This document shows positions 40,378 to 54,019 of a stretch of DNA of 64,000 nt, one piece after another. Position 1 is the stretch's first letter. Each line of letters opens with the position of its first letter. Source of the stretch: Struthio camelus (Eukaryota; Chordata; Aves; Struthioniformes; Struthionidae); NCBI RefSeq assembly GCF_040807025.1, contig NC_090951.1:4898001-4962000 (forward strand), given 5' to 3'. The translations under genes were made by a program, and so were the position numbers. The notes under the pieces are model-generated. The model ran no database searches. It saw nothing but the letters and a program-made list of their open reading frames with translations, and was not told where the DNA came from.

Positions 40378-41957
40378 GTAAGTGCTAAAAATTGCTAACA
40401 CTTGCTGATGAGAACTTTCTGCAGGTGTGGTTGTGTAGATCCACTATTTTCAAGATACACTTTTCAATACTGAACAATAGGCAAAATATCATCAAGGAAT
40501 AATTCCAGCTGGGTTAGTTTCCTTCCCTTCTGCTCTATTCTTTGCGTTCTCAGATGTGCTGCTGTTACTTTTACTGCAAACCAAGGTTCTTGCTGCACTG
40601 CCGCCTTGCACTCCCTTTCAGCTGCTGCCACCACCTCCATAACCACTGCCACGTTCTTCTGCACCAGTTTTTGTCTCTCAGGGTGGACCGAGGGCAGAAC
40701 CAATATTTAAGTCTGAAACATGGAATGCAGGACACTCTATAGCATACTTTACTTCTAATGTAGTGAGGCTCTCCATCCTGTCTGGAAATGGTGAGGTGCC
40801 CAGAATCAGTTGTGAACTCTGTATGGAGAGAGCATCTTTGTTGATTGTTTGTTTTAAGAAACATGTCTTAAAAGCCACAACATTTGTTGCTGACTTTCTT
40901 TGAAATATTCAGAATTGTATTGATCAAGTAGAAGATGATTGAGTAAAAGTTATAGTGTGGTGTATTGTCATTTGAAAAGCTTGAAATGAATCTCTACAGA
41001 AAGAGTTGTGAAGATATATGACGTAAATGTCAAAGAGGCAAAGAAAACAGAGTGCTTATACAACCTACATTTCCAAAACAAAAATAGCTAGTAATATCTC
41101 ACTTAGTCTTCAGGGTATTTTGGTATACGCATTAGACCCCTTCAGTATGTAATAGGGAAAAGAATACTTTGAGTGATTCCTTGAAGATGTGACTGGGAGT
41201 GCTAACTGAGATTTGAGTGTGTTTAATTTCAACTAAGTGTATCTATCGTTGAAGATGATATATTAAAGCATTTGGATAAGGTACTAAAACTGGCTGTGGT
41301 GAAAGATGTCACCTTCTTGTTTCTACACAGTACGTTACATGAACCTTCTAAAATAATAATTTACAAACTACCCTTGACTCATATCTAGATCTCTTTAAAA
41401 GCAGATGACACCATGGGATGGGTGTTGATGTGTCAGTGACAAATATGTTTTAGAATAGTTCAGAGTAGGAGAGCAGAAATATTTTGAAATACATGACAAA
41501 TTGAACTTTTAAAATATATCCTAGGCAGTGTTACTGTCAGAAATCACTTTGCACTTCCATATGAAAATTTTACAAAGTATTTTACAAGGATGATTGTGGT
41601 ATCTCTGCTTTGTCACTGGGAAAACTTAATTCCTTGGAAGTGTGTCCAGACTCATTCAGTGAGACTGTGATCTAAATCTGGTATGCTGCGTCGAAGACAA
41701 AGTGCAAGTGAGATCTCAGACGTGTAGCGAACATACCCTAAAGACAGCTAGAGAGATTTGGATATGCGAGATGTACTTTACGATCAACTTTGTCAGTTTC
41801 AGGATGAATCTTACTTTTTCCGTTGATAGCCTGATTCTCCTTTTTTGATCTGACGGTTTTGTCATTGCTATCAATGGGAAGAGCACTGAGCTTGTAGGGT
41901 GGTCAGCTGACTTCCATTTTGAAATGAAAAACATAATTTTTTCTTTTTTCCATTGAG
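40378..41957 (+). other. MLYCD: MLYCD intron 2 (1,580 bp)
   Basis: A GT-AG intron, donor gtaagt, acceptor a T-rich tract ending ccattgag/TTC. The acceptor ends in GAG rather than CAG, a weaker but normal form, offset by the long pyrimidine tract. The intron contains a possible degraded SINE near 41,571-41,684. The open frames at 40,464-40,878 on both strands are unsupported shadows. Confidence 0.93.
41571..41684 (-). repeat. Possible degraded MIR-like SINE in intron 2
   Basis: In reverse orientation the order of blocks resembles MIR: CAAAGTATTTTACAAGGAT at the left, a GGGAAAACTTAATT-type block in the middle, then TGTCCAGACTCATTCAGTGAG and ATCTAAATCTGG at the right. Matches are short and the copy, if real, is very diverged. 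It may be chance. Confidence 0.3.
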
Positions 41958-42114
41958 TTCTGAAGCTGTGCATCCTGTTAGAAACTGGGTTGATATGAAG
42001 CGTCGAGTTGGGTCATATAGAAGGTGCTACTTTTTTTCTCACTGTGCAATCCCAGGCGAACCATTGATAGTCTTGCATGTGGCACTAACCAGTGAAATCT
42101 CCAGCAGCATTCAG
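41958..42114 (+). CDS. MLYCD: Malonyl-CoA decarboxylase, coding exon 3
   Basis: 157 nt encoding the end of codon 210 through residue 262. The first base completes Asp210, then [52 protein letters not shown]. These match the opening of the acetyltransferase-like (GNAT-fold) catalytic domain of vertebrate MLYCD. The exon ends in phase 0 at CAG/gtacag. Confidence 0.97.
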
Positions 42115-42645
42115 GTACAGTCACTGATATGTGCAGTACACAGCAAAGTGCTCATATTGCAAAACATACCTTTTAGAGCCATAATTCCTAATCCTTTGGG
42201 ACTATTTGTTATGACTAGAATTTTGAAAAACAATATGCGGTATGTGGTGCTGATGATGTCCTAGTTTAAGGAAAACGTCAGCGATTGTGATATAATCGGT
42301 TCCATGCATGTATTTTCTCGAGAAATCACTTCTGAGATAGTTTATCATCTGGGTACGGTTTTGAATGCCACATAGCTTTACACATTCCTGAAATTAAGTT
42401 GTTTCTAGCGTGCAAAGAAACTCAGTGCAGGACCACCTCATTGACTCTGTTTTACTGACTCCAAGTGATTTGATCCTTATTGTACAATTTCTTCTGTTCC
42501 TTATTTCACCCAGCCTTCATTGCTGTGGGTGACAGAGTTGCCTATATATGAAATCTCAGTATTTAGAAACTCAAAATTGAGGCATTTTTGTTTGTTGAAA
42601 AAATATTTTTAGGGCTGTCAAATTAGTGTTAGTGTTTAGTAGTGT

Positions 42646-42684
<39 letters not shown>

Positions 42685-43051
42685 AACGAGAGAGTTGCCT
42701 TTTCCCTTAAGAAATTACAGGGTTTCTCTGAATATCTCTTATATTACATACATTAATTTGGGTTTTTGTTCAAGTGCAGGTGGTATAAGAAAAGATAGTA
42801 AAAGAGATTAAAACTTCAAAGCAGTTATGATTGCTTTTGAAAATTTATGCAGTTATTATTTCCTGTACTTGCTAATAGGTAAGCAAGTCTTTTTTCTACT
42901 TTTTATTTTTGACTAGAACTTTATTGTTTCTCCCAGAGAGCACTGAATAGAACAGTGGAAAAATGTTAATATATTTGAAAGTTGAAAAGAACCATCCCCC
43001 ATAATGATAGTAATAACCACGACCAACTTTTTTGGATTCTTGTTTTCCCAG
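42115..43051 (+). other. MLYCD: MLYCD intron 3 (937 bp) with T33 tract
   Basis: A GT-AG intron with donor CAG/gtacag and acceptor tcttgttttcccag/GCC. About 370 bp before exon 4 lies an uninterrupted run of 33 T (42,648-42,680), the longest homopolymer in the window. Nothing else is recognised. Confidence 0.92.
42648..42680 (+). repeat. T33 homopolymer
   Basis: An uninterrupted run of 33 T in MLYCD intron 3. The length may be unreliable, as sequencing of such runs is error-prone. Confidence 0.9.
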
Positions 43052-43201
43052 GCCATAGTGAAAGAAGTCCATCCCATAGAAACAGAAGATCTGGACAAAA
43101 TTACGACAGCAATTTTCTATTCAATCAGTTTGACTCAGCAGGGACTTCAAGGTGTGGAACTTGGGACTTACCTCATCAAACGGGTTGTAAAGGAGCTGCA
43201 G
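43052..43201 (+). CDS. MLYCD: Malonyl-CoA decarboxylase, coding exon 4
   Basis: 150 nt, phase 0 at both ends, residues 263-312. It encodes [40 protein letters not shown] sequence (here GTY) and [10 protein letters not shown]. The [18 protein letters not shown] block is one of the best conserved segments of the family and lies in the CoA-binding part of the catalytic domain. Same length as the human exon (50 codons). Donor CAG/gtaggt. Confidence 0.97.
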
Positions 43202-45576
43202 GTAGGTGTGGCAAGTTGCACTTGAGATGTGAGATGTTATTTGGCCACTGTGCTCCTCCTGCATCCCTGTTTGGTTTCCATTTTGTTTCATTGCTCAAAG
43301 TGAGGAGCTGCTTTGGTCTTCCCATGTACTTTCAATGTTTGAAGATGTGGAAAGAGTTGGAAGACTGCTTTCTGCTGTTGGTTAATGACTGCCAGATGTA
43401 GATTCTGTCATGTTGTTGACATGCACTGATTGCATTACTTGGGTTTGTTTAATCACATGCATAGGTTGCTTAAAAGTCAAATTAGTGAATTCCTCTTGAA
43501 GGTAGCTTAAATTAGTTTTATTTTTCAATGTAGTGTATTATATGATTTACTGTTGTCTCTTAGTTGAGTGTGTGCGGACATTGATAATACATGTGAACAG
43601 GTTCTCTTTCAGTCCCCAGATCAATGTTTTCTCTCTTTCCAATATACCTGGTTATTTCCTTTTTCAGCATCTCATGGATGCTGCTGTTACAAAGATTTTT
43701 CCTTTACATAATTCTTTTTTGTTCTTGTTTGTTATAATGAATTGCCCCTGGTTATGTATACGATGCATATGCTTGCTCGGTTGAATAAATATGTATGTAA
43801 ACAAAAGAAAAAAAGGGCAGAAGGAGATCTTTGTCTGGACACTCCTTTTTACATAGGAAGGAAGAAGTCTTCAACACTTGAAAGTTGCAGGATTCAATTG
43901 CTCTATTACAAATCAGTTCTATGAATTCATACAATATCATTGCATGTTATGGGAGTATTGTTAGCAGTCTGGGCACTTCTTGTAGAACCTTTTTCCAAGC
44001 AACTGAGGAAAGGAATGAAAATCCCTTTAAACAAAGTGCTGTGAAAGAGGCAGATTTCTGTTAAGTATACTACTACTTTTAACAGTATTTAATACTTGAG
44101 GTATTAAAAAAGCTGCCACTTAAAGGCAGTGGTCACTGCTTTTCTTTATCTTCATTCTTCCAAAACCTAGATTTGTAGTGATGTTTAGAAAATAATCCAT
44201 AATTTAGAGCTTTAGTTTTATTTACAAAAATAACTTAAACTTGAATATATTGAACTATTTATTAATACAAAAATATCGATTAGTTAACTACTGCATCATA
44301 GCTGACTGCCCTGGAGTCTGTGCTTTTGAAATGGCTTTTAGATGAATAAAGTGAGGTAGTCCAGGTATAATTAGGCTGTGCCATCTGTCTTATCACGACT
44401 GAGGAGAAATTTGAATAAATTCATGCAGTTACCTGCCTTTGCATCTGAAAAATAATTTCTGGGCGATTGAGTTGCTCTCATAAAATAACCCTATTGACAA
44501 ATGTATTTGTCCATAGCTAAATTGTTTGCAATATTAAAAAAGTTATGAGTGAGTTGCACAGGCAAACAGACATACCATACTTGGATAACCTATGTGCATA
44601 TTCTAAAATTTGACGCGTTCAATGAAAGAGTGTGCTCCTTATTTAAGACGTGAAGACAAAGTTTCTACATTTAAACATTGTAAAATGCAGCCCTCTCTGT
44701 TTCTCTGAAAGACACGATGAATAGCAAACACTCTGGCTGAAAAGCATTTAAATGAACCCTAATCATAATATTATTGCCTCAAGCTTAAATAATTAATTTA
44801 ATACTGAGAACTAAATGCATTCCGTACAGTGCCAGAGATAGCATTCTTCCTTCCCACTTAAATTTCACATACTGCTTCAAGTTATTGTGAAAAATATGTT
44901 GTTATAGGTAAGGTTTTCTATGGTGAGTCTGAACTCAACATCCTTAAAATTAATTGGTTATGAAGTTGTGGCAAAATTTAGACTATGTATATATAATATT
45001 TCAAACATAATTCAACTACCTGGAAAAATATCGAATTACATAAATGAAACACAGATAAATGAGATGTTTCTTATCCATATTTGTGCTGTTGCAAGAAGGA
45101 TCATTTCATACTGACTTGCTGTGTAACAGGATGTCGCATACCTGCGGAGAGATACTTTATTTTATCTTTTTAGGCATTGATGGAGTAAGATCTTTGAAGA
45201 ATTAAGAACACTTGAAACAAGCTGCTTTCCTGTGATTCAGGAACAACCATAACTTCCTATTTTACTGTTCCTCATCCCTCTTCCCAACAGTGTATTTTAT
45301 GAAGCTGCATGGATATAATTTATTCTGGCTGGTGGACAAACAGTGACAGTTCGTCATGTGTTGCTGGAATTTTTAATCTCTTTGTATCTTCAGAACAAGA
45401 CCAGATACCTTTTTTGAAGATATACTTCAGTAAACCTGACATGGTTAAGCTGAGTGCAGGTGAAAATTTATGAACTAGAGCATGGGCTACTATTACAGGG
45501 GATCAGAATAGAAAACCTAGTTGTTCTATCTGACTTAATAACAACCAGCTTGTATTTACAAGTCTGATTTTTCCTT

Positions 45577-45591
45577 CCCCCCCCCCCCCCC
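45577..45591 (+). repeat. C15 homopolymer
   Basis: 15 C in a row within intron 4, after a T/C-rich stretch. The complementary strand carries G15, which could fold as a G-quadruplex. Confidence 0.9.
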
Positions 45592-47959
45592 TTTGATGAG
45601 ACCTTTTAAAATTAAATGCTGGTCATCTTGATCTTGTCTTACTTCTAGAACGTTAATTGCCTTGTAGACTTTGCATCTGGATAATAAAGTACCTTAGCCC
45701 ATTTTCCTCCTCTGCCTTAATTCATGTGGCTAACCATCCAACTATTTTAAAAGGCAGAAGTTACCCCAAAAATCAGACTAGTGTTCAGGAGGGAAAATCC
45801 CAATATCATGGGTTTTTAAACCACGTAAGAGTGGAATTTTCAGTCAGGATAGTATTTCTGCCGTTATCCCTTTCTGTAGGAAGTGAAGTAGATCTCAATT
45901 CTGCAGTTACAGATTTCAGTGGCTTTCTTGCTTGCCATAAAACTCATGAAACATTGTAAGAATTATAATATAATACATAATGTTTTCATATAGTGCTGTA
46001 TTGTAATGAATTAACACACGTTTCTAGGGCGTAGAATGCCTAGCACACTTGTGTGCCATTCTTTAATTGGAATTTCTAGGTTTATGTTTGCTACTCTTGA
46101 GTGAGACTTCAGCAAAAACATCTTCTATTTATTATGAAGTCAAGAGAGTTAACCACAGTAGTTGTAACATTAACTTTAGAAACAACATCATTGATTTATT
46201 GTGTCCATTAATAGTGTATAAAATGTGTATGAAAATGGATCCATATCTCTTACTTTCCTTCTTTTATCAAATGCAAAGGAATGGTTAGTTACATCTAAGA
46301 AATCTGAAGCAATAGGTGAGTTAATATATTAAATTGTACGGTGATAAAATCTAATTTTTTGGTACAGTATTAGGCATATTCAGCTGGACACCAGCCACCA
46401 TCAAAATAAGGTATTATCTTAAATCCCGTTTTTATTCTGCAACATGATTTAAAAGTATGGCACCCCATCAGTCGTTTCTTGCCATCTGAACAACTTCAGA
46501 TAGTGTTGTTTCCAGGCTGTACCTTTGGAGAATGAGATCGCTTTTCCTTGTTTGATTGGTTAATTTTTTTGTTTCACTAGTCTTATGAAATCAGAAGCCT
46601 ACCCTGTTACTGTGGCTGTGTTTAATAGAAATAATGATGGGAACATTGCACAAGAAAAGACTTTTGATTACTGTTTCTTCAGCACATTTTTGATTTGAGA
46701 TCAAAGCATGGCTTTGGCTTACTTCGCAGGGGTGTGGAGAGCAGATGGATCTGCAGAGGATGTGCCATGAGGCTATCTGTGTCTCTGCTGAATGGATATG
46801 AAGAGAGAATATACAGAAGGTTGTGGTTACAATGCATTTCAGAAGTCGTCTTATGTGATAGTATTGTATAATAATTCTGCAAAGCCAGGACAGCGGAAGT
46901 CCCCCTGCTTGTACGTGGGTGGCAAACTATACAATTTTTGTGAGGCCTGGAGTGAAAAGATGAAGTTTAATCCAAAAGTGTTTTAAGCACCACTTGTCAG
47001 TGCAGGAGAGTGTGATTATTTTGTCTCTGTAACTACTACGTTAAAAGGGGCTTAATGCCCTGGCCTGTTGAAAATGGACAGTAATTTTAATGAAGGGCCA
47101 TGTACCTTTAAAATGGTTTTAACAGCAATGTCCATATATTTTCTCTATCTCTATCATTTGTTTTCTTGCTGATAGACCTAATCTCGGTACCATTGGAGGG
47201 CTGAAGAGAGCTAAAAAGATTAAAGATAATCCAGAACAATTTATCCATGATGTGTGTTCTCTGCTATTTTTCCATAGTTCTTTGATGTTGTTAATACTTT
47301 CTTCTTTTCTCTGCTTTCTACTTTCTTCCTTACTCTTTCTTCTGTGTTCCAAAGTATTGTTCTTGAATTTATTGTCTTGAATTCTGCAAGAACCACCTCC
47401 CCTTACGTATTTTACATCTATGAAGTAACTCTAAAGCATTATACTGTTGGGGATGAGGAATTATTTGATGTTCTTTCATAATGCGTAATCATTCAGCTTT
47501 TGTTGTATAATTTTGTGACTCCCATCTCAATGGGCTCGACCTTTCAGCAGAGAGAAGCCATGTGCGTTTCAGCTTCAAAATACTCATACTGCACAATTGC
47601 TGCAGGGCAAAGGCAGTCATATGTTTTGTCCTTCTTCCAAAATTCTGAAAATTCCCCTTCAGTGCATTAAATTGCATGCATGTTCTGTCTTTCTCCCTGG
47701 TTACGTATAAGCAAAGGACTTTCCAAGGCTGTCTGTGTTGAGAGTAGACAGTTTGGAGCAGCGTTATACCCACTTACTTTAAAAGAAACAAACAATACAA
47801 CAGTAGTGCTGAATTGACTTTATATTAGTGACAGCAGCTGAAACAATATGGCCTCAGCGAAAAAATCTTGTTAGCATCAGAAATTACGTATCATTAAGCA
47901 CGCTTCCAGCTGCTTCTGAAAATAGGTAGTTGAGATCTGTGATAGGAAAAGGATTTTAT

Positions 47960-48007
47960 TATATATATTTATCTATATCTGTATATCGCGTGTGTGTATA
48001 TATATCA
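47960..48007. repeat. TA/TG-rich microsatellite
   Basis: An impure alternating pyrimidine-purine stretch (TATATATATTTATCTATATCT, interrupted, then CGCGTGTGTGTATATATATC) in intron 4. It is likely a variable-length simple repeat. Confidence 0.8.
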
Positions 48008-48602
48008 CCTTTGCATTGCTTTGTAATAAACATCATCTTTTAAAGCACTTCTAATTGGCTAGGTGTTCCAGGTTATATATGTTGGAACTGTCTTTAATTG
48101 GACTAGTGATAAAATGCTTATGGAAGAAGAGACCATTTGAAAGGGTTGAGGAATTTCTGTTTTTCATTCCATTTGAACGGTTGATGTTTAATACACTTTT
48201 ATAGCTTGCTGTTTGTTTGACTTAACTTTTGTGGACATCTGTTTGATCTACAGAATGTTATTGGATTCATATTTTCCCAAGGCATTGCAAACTTAAAACT
48301 TCTCTTTTTATCCTCCAGTAAAGATCCTTTATGTGACTTTGCCTTAACTTAACCCACTCTGACACTTCTACTTGTAAATACCATTGCAACCTCAAAACTG
48401 AAATCTCAGCTGTCGTCCTTCATAAGGGAAGTTCCATTAGATCAGAAAAAGACATGCACTCAGTTAGAAATATGCTAATAATTACTTTTTTTTTTTTTGC
48501 CCTTCATCCCTATTGAGGCCTTTATTTGGGAAGATTTTTAAAACTGTACTGAAACATGGAACTGGCATGTCAGACTCTACATGTTAGATCTATACTATAA
48601 AG

Positions 48603-48638
48603 TTAGGTCTAAAAATTGGACCTAAACATTAGGTCCAA
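48603..48638. repeat. Three related AGGTC(C/T)-centred words forming hairpins
   Basis: TTAGGTC at 48,603-48,609 is followed by TTGGACCTAA at 48,616-48,625 and its exact reverse complement TTAGGTCCAA at 48,629-48,638 (spacer ACA). The middle word can pair with either neighbour. Confidence 0.85.
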
Positions 48639-51600
48639 GCATAGAAATGTTGCTAGTTCCTTGAACTGGTCATGCACTGTTAAAGATGAACCTATGTAGG
48701 GAAACGCTTTTCGCCTTCAAAGAACGTCAGGTACGGAGTCCCTCATGAAAATATTTCTTGCAAATTGCTTTTTATTAGTACTGTTAGGAAAACTGCAGCA
48801 GTAGAGCCTCTGGTGAAGATTACAACCCTCAGTGTTAAGCACTGTTAGTTTGAGACATTGCACAGAAGTTAATGGCCCCTGCTTTCAAGTCTTTCACTAA
48901 TTTAAGCAGATGGAGGATGTAAGAAGTTGAGTCACAGAAATAGGCCCTCAGTTTCATCTCTTCGTATGTGCACAGTTAGCAGTTTGTATCCTTAATCTTT
49001 GCCTAGCTGTTATGATTTGGCATTTGCCACCAGTATTGTGATATAACTGGGTCAAGGGGAGGGATGTAATGGAGATCAGAACAGGGCCTTGGGGAAGCAG
49101 CCCGTTTCACGTACCAAGGAATCCTGGGAGAAAGTGTGCTGCTCTAAGTATTCCAAGATTTTTCTTTTTTGTTAGTTGCTTTACAAAAACTTGCTGCCCA
49201 AATAAATTAGAGGTGTTTTTGTAAATGGGTTTTTATTGTTTTCTAGGTATCTCCTGTTTGGACTCTGGGTAGACGTTGGGATGAATTCATTAGTCCACTG
49301 ATAACACTTTGGTTCCGGTTCTGAGACCTGGCTACCTATGCGTTTTGTGTAATCTCTTAGTTACGTTAACATGTGTAATACAGGGAGCAGACAATGTAAA
49401 TGTCTTACTATTTTAAATTTTAAGCATATGTTGCTCTCAGAAATGAATAGAATTCTAAGATAATTTCAGACAACTGTTAACAACAACAACAAAAACCCTC
49501 CAGAGTAGGTGCTGGAAGAAAAGTAGGCAGATGTGTTTCTAGCTAGCTGATAGGTGCTGGTGAATATGTAGACAGATGGATTTCTCATTAGACAGACATT
49601 TAATTTGGAGTGTGTTTATAGCCACTCTGCGTGGTCTATAGCTCTACAGAAGGTACATCATAGCAGTTCAGTCTGCAGATGACAGACGTGGGTAACTGTG
49701 GTGAAGCCTTTGAGAAAACTGCTTAGAATTTCATAGCCTGTGGCATTTGGGGGAGAAAACTGATAGCTACTATATCACGCAATAGAATGCTTAACAATTG
49801 GTGGCAGATTTTAACTTTCTGGTTGGGCTGTTGATAATTGCTACCTTAATTTGATCTGGTGACCTGGGGAGATAGTAATTTCCAAAGAAGCTTTGCTTTC
49901 ATTGATGAAAAATGTGACCTTGCACTGTGGCTTTCAGAGTGCAAGACAGTTTCATATGAGACATGGATAAGGGGAGAAATCGGCACTCTTCTGCAATAAT
50001 AAAACTAACACCCCCCCCGCCCCCAAAGCGGCTGCTTCTTAATGGTGTGTGGGTTTCAGACAAGAAAATAAACATTAATGGATCTCCACCAATAGCTGTA
50101 GAAACTAGCACATCAATTTAGCAACAACATAAATGTGCGCACTTCACTGCATCTATTTGTTTTTTCCACAAGAAGTGGCGGCCTCAGATAAGCTTCTAAC
50201 CTTGAGCATTTATCAGATATGTGGTGGTAGGTACTGTAGCTTCGAAATAGGGTCACTTTCCCATGTCTTATCTGTTCTAAAAAAGATGCACAATTTCTCC
50301 TCTTATGTTTATTAATAGAGTTGGAGCTACTAACTTCCTGATAAATGATTGGGATTGGTGAACAGGTCACTACTTTGTTTACTGTTCATTTTCAGAGCAG
50401 TCATCATCACCGTGATGCAGAATTATAGTACTTAGTTAGGAACTTTGATACAGGGATTAGTATTAATACACAAATATGGGAAGAAATTTTTTGTTTTCAC
50501 TTTTGTCATTGTGTGTTTACCCTCTCAGCTCTGCAAGCTGCGAAGTGAGATCAGAATTGTTGCCCTATGGAGGCAACAGGCATGGTTCAGTTCCTATCAG
50601 GCAAGCCCTGTTTGTTAGCCCTCTTCAGCAGCAAAATCATATTTTCAAACTCTGTGCTTTCTTTGCAGAGATAGTGCAGAAGACTTCTAGACCTGACTTT
50701 CTGATAAGCAACCACTAGTAACAGCTGTGCTCCCTCTAGTAGCACTTCTAGCATTTCTCATTGATAGGCCATTAATTTGAAAACTCCTACCCATCTATCC
50801 CTACCTCTTGTCTTCTCTGTGTTATGGATCAAAGATTAACTTTAAAGCATATTAGAAAATGAAGATGTAGAAAAATGAACCCCCATTTTAAAATCCAATC
50901 TTTTGAACAGGAGCTTGCTGCTATTTAAGGATGCTGACCTGAAAAGGGTAGTTGTCATTACAGGTTACTGGTTTGCATTCCCATGCCTTACAGTTCATCT
51001 GCAGGTCTGTCACATCCTGGACAGTTGCTGTGTTGTCATCCATCATTACTGTGTGGACAAGCAGAAGGGTCCTTGGTCACTGAGTCTTTAGAAGGGAGTT
51101 GTGACCCTCCCTTCTGGGTAGAGATTTGTGCAGCCTTGGTAAGAGCTGGCATGCAAAAGGTCAAGTTACTTGACAGCAGAATGTCTCAGCAGCAAAGTTA
51201 CAGGCGAGTCACTGCAGAGTCACCACAGGTTGGCTTTCAGGGTACTGAGAGAGAAGGGAAAGCAGCGAGTGATGCTGCTCATTGTCTTGACAAAACTGAA
51301 AGCTATTGGCCTGTTTCTCCAGAGACAGATATCTCCAAGTATTTTTCCAGTAGCCTTTAAAAACTCACTTGCAGGCCATCTTTCTGCCTTTTCCAGATCT
51401 GTGTTTTTGTGCTACTAGTGTTAGAGTAGTGTCTTTGGTGGGAGCTAGCGTTGTCCCAGGTTAAAATTTGCTAGTCTGTGGTGTCTGTGACATCCAGAAA
51501 AAACTGTAGCTGGCAAGGGGTCATCTAAGAGTAAATCTGCTTTATCACTCATACTAATTAAGATCCTGCCGCTATAAAAAAAAAAAAGTGAATTCCAAAT

Positions 51601-51865
51601 TTGATGACTAGGCATACTCCTTGATTGAAAAACATTACGAGGAGCCAGATGAAAGGTGATCAAAGGAAGATTTAGTGAGTACATTTGATTCTGTATTGAA
51701 ATTTGCAAAAGTTATTTTGAACTCATTTGTGGATTAAATAGTGTTGATATCCTTGGGGAACATCCAAGGGGTGGGGGTGGTGGGAAGAGAACGATTTTTA
51801 AAGTATATAGGGTTGCTTTGTTCTGTTCTCTTCTTCTTATTTTTAACCATTCCCATGTCCCAAAT

Positions 51866-51901
51866 ATATATATACACATACATACATACACACACGCGTG
51901 T
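51866..51901. repeat. TA / CATA / CA microsatellite
   Basis: A compound simple repeat in intron 4: short TATATATA, then ACATACATACATA, then CACACACGCGTG. It explains the apparent short open frames on both strands here. Confidence 0.85.
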
Positions 51902-54019
51902 AGTAGGGAAGTCATTGCCTTCTCCCTTGTCCCCCAAAAGCAGAGGGGAAACTTTTCTAAAATGGTTGAACTGTCTACTCAAAAAAAAAAATCTCTGAAT
52001 AAAAATGATTTTATATATTCATGCCCTCATTTTTATATATTCTGGCCATGGTCTGCTGCAGGGACACAACCCTAATAAACTTTTTTTTGTAAGCACAGTC
52101 TTCAAATTTGTATAAATCAGTGCTGAGATATTGTCAGAAGTTACCTTCCATAGAAATCTCTTTCCACAGATTCCAAAGAGCATTTTTTCTTTTATGAAAT
52201 GTATATTCCATGCAATTTGATAGTTATACTTCACAGATCTTGTTACAGTAACATGCTCCAGAATTACTATTACAAATAAAATATCTTAATGTCCTTTAGT
52301 GGAGACTTGAAAAAGTCAACAGGAGATCAATGAGGAGATCACGGGTGGTGTAGTCTGAACGTGGCAGCCATACTGGTTGAGGAGATGACCTGATCGGGAT
52401 CTCATGGGCTCTCTGATTATAGAAATGGTCATTTTGTTCAATATGATATAGAAGTGAGTGTCTTTATGATACTATTTGCTTTTTGCTTCATCCAGTTCCC
52501 CAGAGGGAGGAAATCTGGGGTATGTTTATAATTTTTGTCTGCCTTTCTTGTTCCTGTCTTGCCTGAAAGCAGAATTCTTTGGCTTACATATCCATGTAAT
52601 AGCCATGTAATGTTGAGAGAATGTCAGTTAAGTGGAGCTGGTGAGATTAGCTAGTTTATGCAGTTATAAGTCATAGAACTGAAGAAGTGGTCGATTTGAG
52701 CTGGCTGGTTATACCATAGGGCCAGAAGCCAGCAGAATAGCAGTAAGCTATTTGGGAAGCTCAGTGTGGGAAGCAGAAAGGAGATATAAACGATCAGTTG
52801 AATATTCATCCAATTATGTTTCTAAGTTATTAGCAAATGTTGCATGGCTTAGTGCTCCAATTTGTAATAGAGGCGTGTCAGTCCTGCTTTCCCTGGCTTC
52901 TGTGTCCTCATGATAGAGAGTGTAGACAGCACTGTTGTGCAGAGCACAGCGGTACCTGATGATGCAAGCAGCGCGTGTACAGTTCGGACACCTTAGCAGC
53001 ACGCATGCCGTTAGCATTTGCAATTGTAAGGTAGCCCCTGAGTGATGATGATGATTTTTTAATGATTATCTAGGAAATGTTCAAAATAGAAAAAACATGT
53101 TTTGTAGTCATTTAAAGACAATTTTCTGTTGTCATTAAGACACTTCCTTAATGTGGATAATTGTCTCTGTTCTTACCACTGCTTCTTTCTGTAGGATCAG
53201 TAATTAAAACAGCACTGTGATTATTCCATTTTGTCTATCTTCCTTCTGCTTCTCGCCCCCCTCCTTTTTCAGTGGGATTGACTTTGATATCAGTTTTCTT
53301 TGCTAATTTTTTATTTTTCTGTGCCCAAAACTAGCGTGCGGTTTTACTAGTGTATGTTTTGCTGTACATGATTACATAATTAATAGTTTTTACTCGTAAA
53401 TTTGTACTTTGTGAGTAGCATGAATAGTAGCTGATCTGGATAAAGAACCTCTTTCCAAACTTCGGGAAATACTTTTTCCCTAAAAATCTACACAATGCAC
53501 TGTTTAGATAAATCATACAAAAGAAGGAGGTCTCTTCTGAGTTTGCAGTAGACAAATCATAAGCTTTCCTTGATTCAAAAGAAGATATTTGCATAGGTAA
53601 AATAAATGACATTAAAAAGGTTGTGAAAAGCTACATGCTGATTTTTTTTATTTAACCTTATCCCTCTGAATAACTTTCCTGTGGCACATGATTGCATTTG
53701 TTGATGTCTGTCTATAACAGAACATATCAGAATGCAGTGTTGAAAGGCACTATATAAATTGCTTTAAATAGATGGTAGGTGTGGACTGTAGTTCCGTTAC
53801 TGTCAAAATTTCTCAATGCTCCAAGTGCTTTTTAGACACTAACCTGTTACTGGTGGGGTGAATTATTTTTTCCCTCATCTATGCGTATCAATTAATTCTC
53901 TTCTCAGAATTCCTTGTCTTCACTTGACATCAAGTAAAGGGTATCAGCTGTTCTTTCACTCGGACTTTGCATTGTCAATCATGACAAAACTCATGAATTT
54001 TTTTTTCTTTTGTCTACAG

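Larger units (their letters stand above)
43202..54019 (+). other. MLYCD: MLYCD intron 4 (10,818 bp)
   Basis: The longest intron: donor CAG/gtaggt, acceptor ttcttttgtctacag/AAA. It holds a C15 tract at 45,577-45,591, TA/TG-rich microsatellites at about 47,960-48,007 and 51,866-51,901, and three related AGGTC(C/T)-centred words at 48,603-48,638. Open frames inside it (up to 125 codons at 50,983-51,360) show no family resemblance and are treated as chance. Confidence 0.92.

Noticed and set aside
50983..51360. 125-codon frame within intron 4
   Set aside because: No family resemblance, and it lies within a well-defined MLYCD intron; overlapping frames of similar length occur in other phases.
53858..54019. 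Open frame extending upstream of the last MLYCD exon
   Set aside because: It is intron sequence that happens to be in frame; the acceptor tctacag at 54,019 and the homology start at residue 313 fix the exon border.
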